From contig NC_085059.1 in NCBI RefSeq assembly GCF_963662255.1, positions 5,427,234 through 5,491,233 of the forward strand: 64,000 bases of DNA, given 5' to 3'. The position numbers were made by a program, and so were the translations under genes. Below the pieces are notes generated by a model. It had not been told where the DNA came from, ran no database searches, and saw only the letters and a list, made by a program, of their open reading frames with translations. This DNA is from Cinclus cinclus. Lineage: Eukaryota; Chordata; Aves; Passeriformes; Cinclidae. Positions 1 to 10,390 of the stretch are shown here, one piece after another; position 1 is the stretch's first letter, and every line of letters starts with the position of its first letter.

Positions 1-1547
1 CTCGACGCCGCACGCCACCCGCCGCCCACGGCCCCCGACGACCACGACGGAGCCGCGGCCCCGCCGCCCACGCCGCCCTCCCACACCGAGTAGCTCACGC
101 GCCCGTTGCCCGCCTCGTCCGGGTCCCGCGCCCACAGCCGCGCCAGCTCCGCGCCCGCCGCGTTGTTCTCCCGCGCCAGCACCGTGTACACGGCCTGCGA
201 GAACGCGGGCGCGTTGTCGTTCACGTCCGACACCGGCACCCGCAGCCCGCGGCTGGCGCGCAGCGCCGGCGCCCCGCCGTCCTCCGCACGCACCTCCACC
301 TCGTACTCCGACACCCGCTCCCGGTCCAGCGCCTCGCGCAGCACCAGCGAGTACGAGCCCGCGAACGTCGCCTCCAGACCGAACGGCGACGCCGGCCACA
401 CCCAGCACCGCACGCGCCCGTTCGCCCCCGAGTCTCGGTCCGACACGCTCAGCAGGGCCACCACCGTCCCCACCGACGCGTCCTCCGACACCGGCACCGA
501 CAGCGACGTCACCCACACCTCCGGCGCGTTGTCGTTCACGTCCAGCACCTCCAGCACCACCTTGCAGTGACCCGACAGCGGAGGCGTCCCTTTATCAGTC
601 GCGTCCACTTGCAGGCGATACAGACTAACATTCTCATAGTCCAAGTTACCCAGAAGACGGATCTCTCCGCTCTTTCTGTCAATTCTGAAAATGTCTCTTC
701 CATCCTGCGGGGACACGATCTGGACCGAATAGGAAATATTACTGTTCGACCCCTCATCCAAATCCGTGGCATTTACTTTGACCACCAAAGTGCCTCGTTC
801 GGCGTTTTCGGGCAGCTGTACTTTGTACACGGACTGGTTGAATTGCGGCATGTTGTCATTCACATCCAGCACCGAGATCAGCAGCTCCATTGTCCCCGTC
901 AGAGACGGCCGGCCCCCGTCACTCGCCGTCAGCACCAACCGGTGCACGGGAATCGTCTCCCGATCCAGAGATCTCCTGAGCACCAAGAATAAGGACTCAG
1001 CGTCCTCCTCGGTTTTTTGTAAATCCAGCGAGAAGTGCTCGCTGGGACTGAGCGTGTAGGAGAGCTGCGCATTCGCTCCGATATCCGCATCCGACGCGCC
1101 CTCCAGCGGGAAACGAGACCCAGGAGGCGAATTCTCTGATAAGCTGAGGTTTTTTCGGGCGGCGGGGAAGACGGGGGCATTGTCGTTGATGTCGGTGACC
1201 TCCAGCTGCACATGGAAGACGCGCAGCGGCCGCTCCAGCAGCACCTCCAGGCGCAGCGCGCACGGCGCGCTCTTGCCGCACAGCTCCTCCCGGTCGAGCC
1301 GCGAGCTCACCAGCAGCGCGCCGCTCGCCCCGCTCACCTCCACGCTCGCCCGCCGGCCCTGCGCCACCAGCCGCAGCCGCCGCGCCTCCGCCTCGCCCGC
1401 CTCCAGCCCCAGGTCCTGCGCCAGACGGCCCACCACCGTGCCGGCCTTGGCTTCCTCCGGCACCGAGTACCGCACCTGCCCGCCCGCCAGCGCCCAGGCC
1501 GCCTGCAGCACCAGCACCCGCAGCACCGCACCACAACGCTCGCCCAT
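1..1547 (-). CDS. PCDHA: E1: protocadherin-alpha variable exon, 3' part cut by window edge
   Basis: This is the N-terminal 515 codons of a variable exon: signal peptide, EC1 to EC4 and the start of EC5. The start is the ATG at 1547, with G at -3 and +4, followed at once by a hydrophobic leader as in the other exons. EC1 holds the C-X5-C loop and ends in DINDN, whose first Asp codon is at 1191-1193. The EC2, EC3 and EC4 DxNDN ends at 864-866, 540-542 and 225-227 are in the same frame, so the exon is intact as far as visible. EC2 begins with the SLSENSPPG module shared with E4. The middle of EC2 is the TEEDAES type followed by LRRSLDRE, and EC2 ends in DVNDNMP. EC3 is type I with a TLVVKVNATD variant. 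E10 shares these EC2 and EC3 features almost base for base. Confidence 0.93.
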   Translation of the reverse strand, partial: MGERCGAVLRVLVLQAAWALAGGQVRYSVPEEAKAGTVVGRLAQDLGLEAGEAEARRLRLVAQGRRASVEVSGASGALLVSSRLDREELCGKSAPCALRLEVLLERPLRVFHVQLEVTDINDNAPVFPAARKNLSLSENSPPGSRFPLEGASDADIGANAQLSYTLSPSEHFSLDLQKTEEDAESLFLVLRRSLDRETIPVHRLVLTASDGGRPSLTGTMELLISVLDVNDNMPQFNQSVYKVQLPENAERGTLVVKVNATDLDEGSNSNISYSVQIVSPQDGRDIFRIDRKSGEIRLLGNLDYENVSLYRLQVDATDKGTPPLSGHCKVVLEVLDVNDNAPEVWVTSLSVPVSEDASVGTVVALLSVSDRDSGANGRVRCWVWPASPFGLEATFAGSYSLVLREALDRERVSEYEVEVRAEDGGAPALRASRGLRVPVSDVNDNAPAFSQAVYTVLARENNAAGAELARLWARDPDEAGNGRVSYSVWEGGVGGGAAAPSWSSGAVGGGWRAAS

Positions 1548-1985
1548 CCCTGCACGCACCGCCGCCGCTGCTCTCGCTCCACCCGCCGCCGCCGCCGCTG
1601 CGGCTCTGGCTGCCGGCCCCGGCACGGGCCCCGCACGGCTCCCCGCCGCCGCCCGGACGCACCGGCTCTGCTGCCCGGCCCGCGCCGCCCCCCCGCGCTC
1701 ACAGCCGGGCTCTCCGCCGCACCGGGGCGGAGCCGCCCACACGCCGTTCCTGAGCCTGCAGCGACACCGTGCGCTGCTCCGCCGCCTCACGCCAGCCGCC
1801 ACACTGCCTCTGCCTCCGCTCCGTAGTTTTTCTCTTCTAAACTTGATCGTCTTTCATTTCATTTTGCCCTTATTTTCTTTCTTTTGTTTCCTTTTCCTTA
1901 CCCTTTCTGTTAATTTCCAAAAAGTCTCTGGAGGCAGACAGCAGACAAATCATGTCGGATCCGCCAATTCCTCTTAGATGACTTC

Positions 1986-1989
1986 AGTG
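1986..1989 (-). promoter_or_regulatory. Degenerate CGCT-box position upstream of E1
   Basis: At the place where other class A copies read CGCT on the transcribed strand, E1 reads CACT, within a flank that has diverged. Clustered protocadherin promoters carry a conserved element with a CGCT core that overlaps a CTCF site; whether this is that element here is inferred from position only. Confidence 0.25.
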
Positions 1990-3129
1990 TCAGACAAGAG
2001 AATATTCTAATGGACCCAGAAGCTCTTCACAACCAGCTTCACCCAGCGATTAGAGGTAAGTCCGTCGCGTGCTGCTCATCTCCTTTGCGGTTGATTCGTT
2101 TCTCTTCTTTGTCATCCTTTGCTCCTAATTACCTCCTTCAGACCATCTCATGTTTTTATCTTCTCTCACTTCTTTTATATCCTCCTTTCTTGCTCTCCAC
2201 CCTTCCTGCACCCTGTGAGAGCATCTGTGCCAAACCAGTAAACTCGTCTGTCCGTCCATCCTTCCTCTCTGGAATCCTTCCTTCTCGTCCCTCTCCTTAC
2301 GCACACACACTCTGCTCTTCTCTCCTGTTCTCTCTTTCATCTCCTTTGTCTCATTAATCAATGTATTGTTCCACGTGATTACATCACCCTCCCCATGAAG
2401 CACCAACACGCCACGGGTAGCAGTTCCCGTTCCTCTCTGCTCTCGTCTTTCATCTCTCCAGTCAAGGAACAAACTTCCTGCTCACTTCAAGTCTCTGCCG
2501 GGCTGACAGAGCGCTCTTGCACCTCAACGTCTGGAAGGAAACCACGCTCTGCAGACCCCATCCTCTCAAGGGAGAGAATTCACAGCCCTCTGAAACACTG
2601 GCCAAATCCCGAGGTACCCGGACATTACTGCAAACAGACTTCACTAAGCACAGACAACCCAGGGCAATCGTTACTCCAGGGATTCAAACACACCACGGAT
2701 CAGCAACCAATTCCTCATGAACGCTGAATAATTACGGAACAACCACAGCTCCAAACACTCTTCATACACCTCGATGAAGAACCATTCTTCAGGCCTCATT
2801 TGGCACCTGTATGATGAATGTACATTTCTGCCGTCATGTTCCAGGCAGGCCAGCACAGTCAGAAACACACAGCGAGATTGTCCATCCCCAGGGGCATTAC
2901 AGCCCGTGGAATGCCTCTGTGCAGCCTGATCCACAGGGTAAAGGCAACAAAGTCATTGTATCTCTGTCGTTTTCTCTGGCAATGCACGCCCGACTCCCAC
3001 CACATCCACTCTGAGAAATGGTTTGGGGTCCCTTCTGCATCCGTGCTTCTGTTATTTGCCCCTACTCTGTCTGGACAAAGAAGACAGAAAGGAGAGGAGG
3101 CAGTGGCACACTGCTGATCCAGGAAAGCA

Positions 3130-3196
3130 ATCATAGAATTTCTGACACTGGAAGGCACCCAGAAGGATCATCCAGCTGAACTCCAAATCCAGGCAC
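3130..3196 (-). mobile_element. CR1-like LINE 3' fragment (E1-E2 spacer)
   Basis: The plus strand reads ATCATAGAATTTC, then TGGAAGGCACCC and GGATCATCCAGCTGAACTCC, matching in order the antisense of the well-known CR1 3' end (ATCATAGAAT, TGGAAGGGACC, GATCATCTAGTCCAAC). The fragment is 5'-truncated and decayed. Class C joins the two flanking sequences directly (near 38210-38225), an apparent empty site. Confidence 0.6.
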
Positions 3197-3281
3197 GTTT
3201 GGTCAATCCAAAATGAAGAATCCATGGCCAAAGACATATCAAGGTACAACTGTCATTCAGACTCATCTTTAGGGAACAGCA

Positions 3282-3287
3282 ACTTAC
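3282..3287 (-). other. Conserved minus-strand splice-donor sequence in E1-E2 spacer
   Basis: TTGAG|GTAAGT on the transcribed strand, preceded by CTTTTCTGAAGAAGGAGG. Donor and preceding stretch recur in spacers of all three classes. Function unknown. Confidence 0.4.
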
Positions 3288-6097
3288 CTCAAGCATCCCT
3301 GCCTCCTTCTTCAGAAAAGATTTACATTCAAGGCAGGGAATTGGTTCTGAAGTCTGTTTTCCTTCAATGTTATCAGTAATTTCAGGGGAAGAGGAACACG
3401 GGGAAATGACCCACATTCTGCAAAAGCCTCTAAATCACTGAACAGAGCACAGTGCACTTCAAACACTTGTATCACATGCCAAGTAGGAAAGACCTGGCAA
3501 ATCCAAGGACATTCTCCCAGCGTCAACCTCAGCTTAGAAGATTGGAAAATCCATCCCTCATACTGATGGTCAGCTGCTGGAGACTCTCCTACCTGACAGC
3601 GGCCAAAATTCAGCAGTCTGCATTTCATTCGCTGTTACCAACACATTGCCAATGCAAAATAAGAAAAAAAAAAACAAACCCGAGGTTTCTGGTAAAATGA
3701 GAGAAGAAAACTAGAAGATCGCATTCCATCATATCAAAATGCCACGTCTGGCAACATCTTGATTATGGACAGAATTTTCTCCACTCACTCTCTAGACAAG
3801 AGCATGAATGTAAACAAGGTGAGCTTCAGAGAAGGGTAATCGAGCAAGACTGAAATTTCAAAAAGCTCCTATTTAGCCAACACCATATTTTCAAAAGCAA
3901 GTGCTCTGAGATGGGTAAGGATGATGTCCTCACATCTGGCAGGAAGGGCATGGAGAATACCAAGGATAGACAGCACTTCAGAAGGACCTGAGAGGATCCC
4001 AGGCATGCAACCCCAAGGAACGGGTGACTTCATAAGGTTCCCCAGTGGAATCCTCCACCCCAAGCTCTGGGAAATCAATCTCCAGCTGAGCAGCTGGAGC
4101 TTTCTTGCCCAATGACAGAGCTTGTGCCACACAGCATCTCCAGTTCCTCCCTACAGAAACTTCCCCACTCAGAGTCACCCTCTCCATGATGGAGGGCCCA
4201 AGCAATACTCCATGCCACTCGGAGGATTGCAGCTGCAGCAGCCAAACTGCCCCACCACAACAGCTTGGCCCAGCAATAAAACCCACTCTGAGCACGATCC
4301 AGGCCTTCACACATCCCACCCTTCCTTCACAATTGGCACAAACAACTTATGAAGGGATGCAAAACCACAGAACTTCTGCCAGGCCCTGTGAAATTCACAC
4401 TAAATGCTCTGTGCTTTTTCAGCAGTCTCAGATGGAAATGATGTGTTCTCACCACAGAAGCACACATGAGAGATGTTTAAAATTCTGGGATCAGAGTGAC
4501 ACCTCTGATCCCGGTGCAGATTGATTTGGTTTTGAGAGAACCACACCAAATGCTGAAGCACAAGCATGGTCACAGTATCCACTGTAGGGGAGAATTTCTA
4601 CAATGATATCAGGGCTGCTCTGGAAGGTTTGCTGTGGTTGTGCAGGCATCACGGTTGAGCATGACCAGGGGTTGATCACCCCATTTCTAAAGAGGCTGAT
4701 CATCCAAATGCTCAGGTCAGAGAAATGTGGCACACACAGATTATACCCTCCTCCTCAGCACATCCTCCTCCAAATCCCACTTGACAAAGAGATAGGAACA
4801 GTCAAATTCATATCAAGAGATGAGGAAATTGCTATCGATGTGCATCCCTACACAGGAACTGCAGCAAGCTCAAGTCCTACCCTCCCACATTGCATTTCTC
4901 AAAGAGGGAAGTGATTCATGGAACAAAATTCATCATCGCATTTCCTCTTTCCATCACATATTGTACAATAATGATGTAACAGCACAAATTACTTCCTGTG
5001 GAGGGAGATCTTCATCACCCCAGAGGACTCTGTGGCCATTTCTATAGCACACAGCACAGCAAGTTCCACAAAGCCTCCAACAGGAGAACCTTAGAACCTT
5101 GCAATGGATCCCACAGTGAAGCAAACTGTGCCCATCCCACCTCATAGTTTTCTCTAGGTTACATTCATTCATCATAGGTATCCTTCATTCATCACTCTAA
5201 CTCTAAGACATGAGTTCTCAAGACAACCACAGCATCACTAATTCTTGTCTTAAGACAGGGCCCATGGACTTCCCAATGAATCCCACCTTCCTTGGGCAAC
5301 TCTTCCCTCTGCTCAAGGGTGCATAAAAAATAAACCCCTGAGCCTTACTCCACCACTGCTGCAATCACTTTCATAAACATGCTACAGTTGTCTTCTTCCA
5401 AAGGAAGCAAAGAAGATATAAGGGAAAAGATTCTAGTAGAAGTCCATACTGCCTTTCCTAATTTCTTAAGGACTCTAATGATAGAAACTAAAGGCAGAAT
5501 TGTTGTTTCCACAAAGAGCCAAATATTTGAAGTCCCAGATGTCATGTTCTGTCCCATCTCTTCCTAGGAAAATAAAAGAGGACAGGCACCAAAAAATAAT
5601 CCAGTCCTAATACCAACATGGTCTGCAGTCAGCAAAGGCATTAAGTCAATACAAAGGGACTGGGGGATTGTTACCACCACAAGGAGTTTTGTATTCGTGC
5701 ACCAAGCTCACACCGAAACCCTACACGCAATGAAGTAAGAAAGTTGCCTGCAAAGCTGTAACCTTGGGCACCTCTCACTGAAACCGGCAGTGATTTCATT
5801 CGAGGGTACAACTCCTGCCCAACGAGGCAACACTCAGCTGCGGATGGTAAATGCTCTGCCGTCCATAATAGCTTAAGATTGCTGCTTCCACGCACACCAA
5901 CAAATTGTGAAATCACGAGAGGACATGGCGTGAGATGGAAATGTCCAATTAATATCCTCTAACACCCCCTGCCATGAGAGAGCAGGGGCAGAGCCGCGCT
6001 ACATGGAGGAACTACCCACGGGGCGGGAGAAAATTAACAGAGAAATGAAAAGGCGGGGGAGGAGAGAACGAGAGACGAGCAAGGAAGCAGCACTGAC

Positions 6098-8632
6098 CGT
6101 GTCGAGGAGAGCGGAGGGCTCCGGCTGCGTGTCCTTGGCCGCGGCGCCGGGCGGCGGCGGAGGGAAATTGGGGCTGAAAACCATGAGGTCGCTCTTGGCC
6201 GCGCCGTCCGCCACGCACAGGCTGCGGCTGTGGCGCTGCGAGTACGACCAGCTGCCCACTTCGCTGGCGCACACCAGCGTCGTGGGCCCGGGCCCCGAGA
6301 GCACGGCCGCCCGCGGCGCCCAGCGCGACGCCCCGTACAGCACCAGGGCCAGCAGGAACAGGCTGGACACGGCGCAGATCGCCACCACCAGCCACACGTT
6401 GGTCGCCGCGCTGGCCGCGCCGGCGCCGAGCTCCACGCCCGACGCCGACCGCGACCCCGACGCCGACCAGGACGACGAGGACGAGGAGGAGGAGAGCGAC
6501 GATCCCGGGCCCGCGGCCAGCGCCGCCTCGGCCGCCTCGAGCAGCGACACGCTGAGCGTGGCCGTGGCCGAGCGCGCCGGCTCGCCGTGGTCGCGCACGA
6601 CGATCAGCAGCCTCTGGCGAGGGCCGTCCGCCTCGTCCAGCGGCCGCGCCGTGCTCACCTCGCCGCTGTAGAGCCCCACGCGGAACGGGCCCTTGCCCCG
6701 CGGCTCCCACAGCTCGTAGCGCAGCCACGCGTTGTAGCCCGAGTCGGCGTCCACGGCGCGGATCTTCGCCACCACCTGGCCCGCCGGCGCCCCCCACGCC
6801 GCCCACGCCCACAGCGTGCCCGAGCCCGAGCCCGAGCCCGGCCCCGAGGACGCCTCGGCCGCCACGGCGCCCGCCTCCGCCGCCGAGCCCGCGGGCGGCA
6901 GCAGCAGCGCCGGCGCGTTGTCGTTCTCGTCCAGCACGAAGAGCTGCACCGTGGCGTTGCCGCACAGCGGCGGCTCCCCCGCGTCCACCGCGCGCACCTC
7001 GAACTGCAGCACCTGCAGCTCCTCGTAGTCCAAGGGCTGCAGCGCCCACAGCCGCCCGCTCTCCGCGTCCACCGACACGTAGCTCGACGCCGCACGCCAC
7101 CCGCCGCCCACGGCCCCCGACGACCACGACGGAGCCGCGGCCCCGCCGCCCACGCCGCCCTCCCACACCGAGTAGCTCACGCGCCCGTTGCCCGCCTCGT
7201 CCGGGTCCCGCGCCCACAGCCGCGCCAGCTCCGCGCCCGCCGCGTTGTTCTCCCGCGCCAGCACCGTGTACACGGCCTGCGAGAACGCGGGCGCGTTGTC
7301 GTTCACGTCCGACACCGGCACCCGCAGCCCGCGGCTGGCGCGCAGCGCCGGCGCCCCGCCGTCCTCCGCACGCACCTCCACCTCGTACTCCGACACCCGC
7401 TCCCGGTCCAGCGCCTCGCGCAGCACCAGCGAGTACGAGCCCGCGAACGTCGCCTCCAGACCGAACGGCGACGCCGGCCACACCCAGCACCGCACGCGCC
7501 CGTTCGCCCCCGAGTCTCGGTCCGACACGCTCAGCAGGGCCACCACCGTCCCCACCGACGCGTCCTCCGACACCGGCACCGACAGCGACGTCACCCACAC
7601 CTCCGGCGCGTTGTCGTTCACGTCCAGCACCTCCAGCACCACCTTGCAGTGACCCGACAGCGGAGGCGTCCCTTTATCAGTCGCGTCCACTTGCAGGCGA
7701 TACAGACTAAAATCCTCATAGTCCAAGTTACCCAGAAGACGGATCTCTCCGCTCTTTCTGTCAATTCTGAAAATGTCTCTTCCATCCTGCGGGGACACGA
7801 TCTGGACCGAATAGGAAATATTACTGTTCGACCCCTCATCCAAATCCGTGGCATTAAGTTTGATCACCAAAGAGCCTCGTTCTGCGTTTTCGGGCAGCTG
7901 CACTTTGTACACGGACTGGTTGAACTGGGGCGCGTTGTCGTTCGCATCCAGCACCGAGATCAGCAGCTCCATTGTCCCTGACAGAGACGGCCGGCCCCCG
8001 TCACTCGCCGTCAGCACCAACCGGTGAACGGGAATCGTCTCCCGGTCCAGAGATTTCGTGAGCACCAGGAATAAGGACTCAGCGTCCTCCTCGGTTTTTT
8101 GTAAATCCAGAGAGAAATGCTCGCTGGGGCTGAGTGTGTAGGAGAGCTGCGCGTTCGCTCCAATATCCGCATCCGACGCGCCCTCCAGAGGGAAACGAGA
8201 CCCTGGCAGGGTGGTGAATTCCGCGATGCTGAGGTTTTTTCGGGCGGCGGGGAAGACGGGGGCATTGTCGTTGATGTCGGTGACCTCCAGCTGCACATGG
8301 AAGACGCGCAGCGGCCGCTCCAGCAGCACCTCCAGGCGCAGCGCGCACGGCGCGCTCTTGCCGCACAGCTCCTCCCGGTCGAGCCGCGAGCTCACCAGCA
8401 GCGCGCCGCTCGCCCCGCTCACCTCCACGCTCGCCCGCCGGCCCTGCGCCACCAGCCGCAGCCGCCGCGCCTCCGCCTCGCCCGCCTCCAGCCCCAGGTC
8501 CTGCGCCAGACGGCCCACCACCGTGCCGGCCTTGGCTTCCTCCGGCACCGAGTACCGCACCTGCCCGCCCGCCAGCGCCCAGGCCGCCTGCAGCACCAGC
8601 ACCCGCAGCACCGCACCACAACGCTCGCCCAT
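6098..8632 (-). CDS. PCDHA: E2: protocadherin-alpha variable exon, complete
   Basis: This 845-codon exon encodes the ectodomain, membrane segment and variable tail of an alpha protocadherin, a neuronal homophilic adhesion receptor. Signal peptide is residues 1-23, then EC1 24-126 (C90 and C96 form C-X5-C; DINDN 119-123), EC2 to about 235, EC3 242-343, EC4 350-447, EC5 454-573, EC6 about 615-700, membrane helix about 745-768, and tail with GSWSYSQR 793-800 and DLMVFSP 815-821. Calcium-binding LDRE and DxNDN motifs are present. N-glycosylation sequons are N133, N238, N260, N281 and N559. ATG 8632 was chosen because the frame stays open upstream but starts only with GTG there. The exon ends on ACG at the GTCAGT donor (6092-6097). 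EC2 uses the FTTLPG and TEEDAES modules; EC3 is type I. No RGD is present in EC1. Confidence 0.96.
6819..6848 (-). repeat. In-frame hexamer repeat (Gly-Ser linker), E2, 5 units
   Basis: Tandem CCCGAG/CCCGGC on the plus strand, encoding alternating Gly-Ser and Gly-Pro between EC5 and EC6. Unit number differs between exons without breaking the frame. Confidence 0.95.
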
Positions 8633-9088
8633 CCCTGCACGCACCGCCGCCGCTGCTCTCGCTCCACCCGCCGCCGCCGCCGCTGTGGCTCTGGCTGCCG
8701 GCCCCGGCACGGGCCCCGCACGGCTCCCCGCCGCCGCCCGGACGCACCGGCTCTGCTGCCCGGCCCGCGCCGCCCCCCCGCGCTCACAGCCGGGCTCTCC
8801 GCCGCACCGGGGCGGAGCCGCCCACACGCCGTTCCTGAGCCTGCAGCGACACCGTGCGCTGCTCCGCCGCCTCACGCCAGCCGCCACACTGCCTCTGCCT
8901 CCGCTCCGTCATGGCTGTTTCCTCCGCTTTTGCTCTTCCAACCGTGATCGTCTTTCATTTAATTCTTCCGTTATTTCCTTTCTCTTCTCTACCGTTTTCT
9001 TTAGCCGTTCTTGTAACTCGCAAGAAGCCTCCGGCGCCACACAGCAGTGAAAACAAGTCGCATCCACCCATTCTCCTTACGTGGCTTT

Positions 9089-9094
9089 AGCGTT
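9089..9094 (-). promoter_or_regulatory. Candidate CGCT box upstream of E2
   Basis: AACGCT on the transcribed strand, about 460 bp above the ATG and just upstream of a GGCGCC-containing stretch (9031-9038). Position and core fit the conserved sequence element of clustered protocadherin promoters. Confidence 0.33.
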
Positions 9095-10232
9095 AGACCA
9101 GAAAATGTTGTAATCGAGGCAGAAGCTCTTCACAACCAGCTTCACCCAGCGATTAGAGGTAAGTCCGTCGCGTGCTGCTCATCTCCTTTGCGGTTGTTTC
9201 GTTTCTCCTCTTTGTCATCTTCTCCTCCTAATTACCTCCTTCAGACCATCTCATGTCTTTCTCTTCTATCACTTCTTTTATATCCTCCTTTCTTGCGCTC
9301 CACCCTTCCTGCACCCTGTGAGAGCATCTGTGCCAAACCAGTAAACTCGTCTGTCCGTCCATCCTTCCTCTCTCGAATCCTTCCTTCTCGTCCCTCTCCT
9401 TACGCACACACACTCTGCTCTTCTCTCCTGTTCTCTCTTTCATCTCCTTTGTCTCATTAATCAATGTATTGTTCCACGTGATTACATCACCCTCCCCATG
9501 AAGCACCAACACGCCACGGGTAGCAGTTCCCGTTCCTCTCTGCTCTCGTCTTTCATCTCTCCAGTCAAGGAACAAACTTCCTGCTCACTTCAAGTCTGTG
9601 CCGGGCTGACAGAGCGCTCTTGCACCTCAACGTCTGGAAGGAAACCACGCTCTGCAGACCCCATCCTCTCAAGGGAGAGAATTCACAGCCCTCTGAAACA
9701 CTGGACAAATCCCGAGGTACCCGGACATTACTGCAAACAGACTTCACTAAGCACAGACAACCCAGGGCAATCTTTACTCCAGGGATTCAAACACACCACG
9801 GCTCAGCAACCAATTCCTCATGAACGCTGAATAATTACGGAACAACCACAGCTCCAAACACTCTTCATACACCTCGATGAAGAACCATTCTTCAGGCCTC
9901 ATTTGGCACCTGTATGATGAATGTACCTTTCTGCCTTCATGTTCCAGGCAGGCCAGCACAGTCAGAAACACACAGCGAGATTGTCCATCCCCAGGGGCAT
10001 TACAGCCCGTGAAATGCCTCTGTGCAGCCTGATCCACAGGGTAAAGGCAACAAAGTCATTGTATCTCTGTCGTTTTCTCTGGCAACGCACGCCCGACTCC
10101 CACCACATCCACTCTGAGAAATGGTTTGGGGTCCCTTCTGCATCCGTGCTTCTGTTATTTGCCCCTACTCTGTCTGGACAAAGAAGACAGAAAGGAGAGG
10201 AGGCAGTGGCACACTGCTGATCCAGGAAAGCA

Positions 10233-10299
10233 AACATAGAATTTCTTACACTGGAAGGCACCCAGAAGGATCATCCAGCTGAACTCCAAATCCAGGCAC
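10233..10299 (-). mobile_element. CR1-like LINE 3' fragment (E2-E3 spacer)
   Basis: Same 67-bp fragment at the same place in the class A unit; the first bases read AACATAGAAT. It was copied with the spacer rather than inserted independently. Confidence 0.6.
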
Positions 10300-10384
10300 G
10301 TTTGGTCAATCCAAAATGAAGAATCCATGGCCAAAGACATATCAAGGTACAACTGTCATTCAGACTCATCTTTAGGGAACAGCA

Positions 10385-10390
10385 ACTTAC
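10385..10390 (-). other. Conserved minus-strand splice-donor sequence in E2-E3 spacer
   Basis: Class A copy of the GTAAGT donor described at 3282-3287. Confidence 0.4.

Larger units (their letters stand above)
1548..6097. repeat. Spacer between E1 and E2, class A-I with a diverged E1-proximal part
   Basis: The first ~275 bp above the E1 ATG are GC-rich leader, nearly identical to the other exons up to about 1826. From there to about 2020 the sequence departs from the other class A copies, so the E1 promoter is partly unique. Class A similarity resumes near 2025 and continues to the E2 donor: a pyrimidine-rich plus strand to about 2370, a CR1-like fragment (3130-3196), an A tract near 3662, and AT-rich sequence. 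A block at about 4905-5690 is of subtype I, shared with the spacer at 43202-47765. No protein-coding or RNA gene is recognisable; short open frames are not conserved against classes B and C. Confidence 0.85.

Noticed and set aside
4105..4524. 139-codon plus-strand frame repeated in class A spacers
   Set aside because: Its conservation is explained by recent duplication of the spacer; no recognisable protein features and no support from classes B and C.
6098..8632. Assignment to the beta or gamma protocadherin clusters
   Set aside because: The GSWSYSQ and KSDLM.FSP tail motifs, the SGHCKVVLEVLDVNDN strand and the EC1 spacing match the alpha family; beta genes would end in a stop codon rather than a donor.
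8633..8887. N-terminal extension of the exon frame upstream of MGERC
   Set aside because: The frame is open for about 85 codons but begins with GTG (TTG in E6), is Ala/Arg/Gly-rich leader sequence, and would bury the signal peptide. ATG with G at -3 and +4 directly before the hydrophobic leader is the better start.
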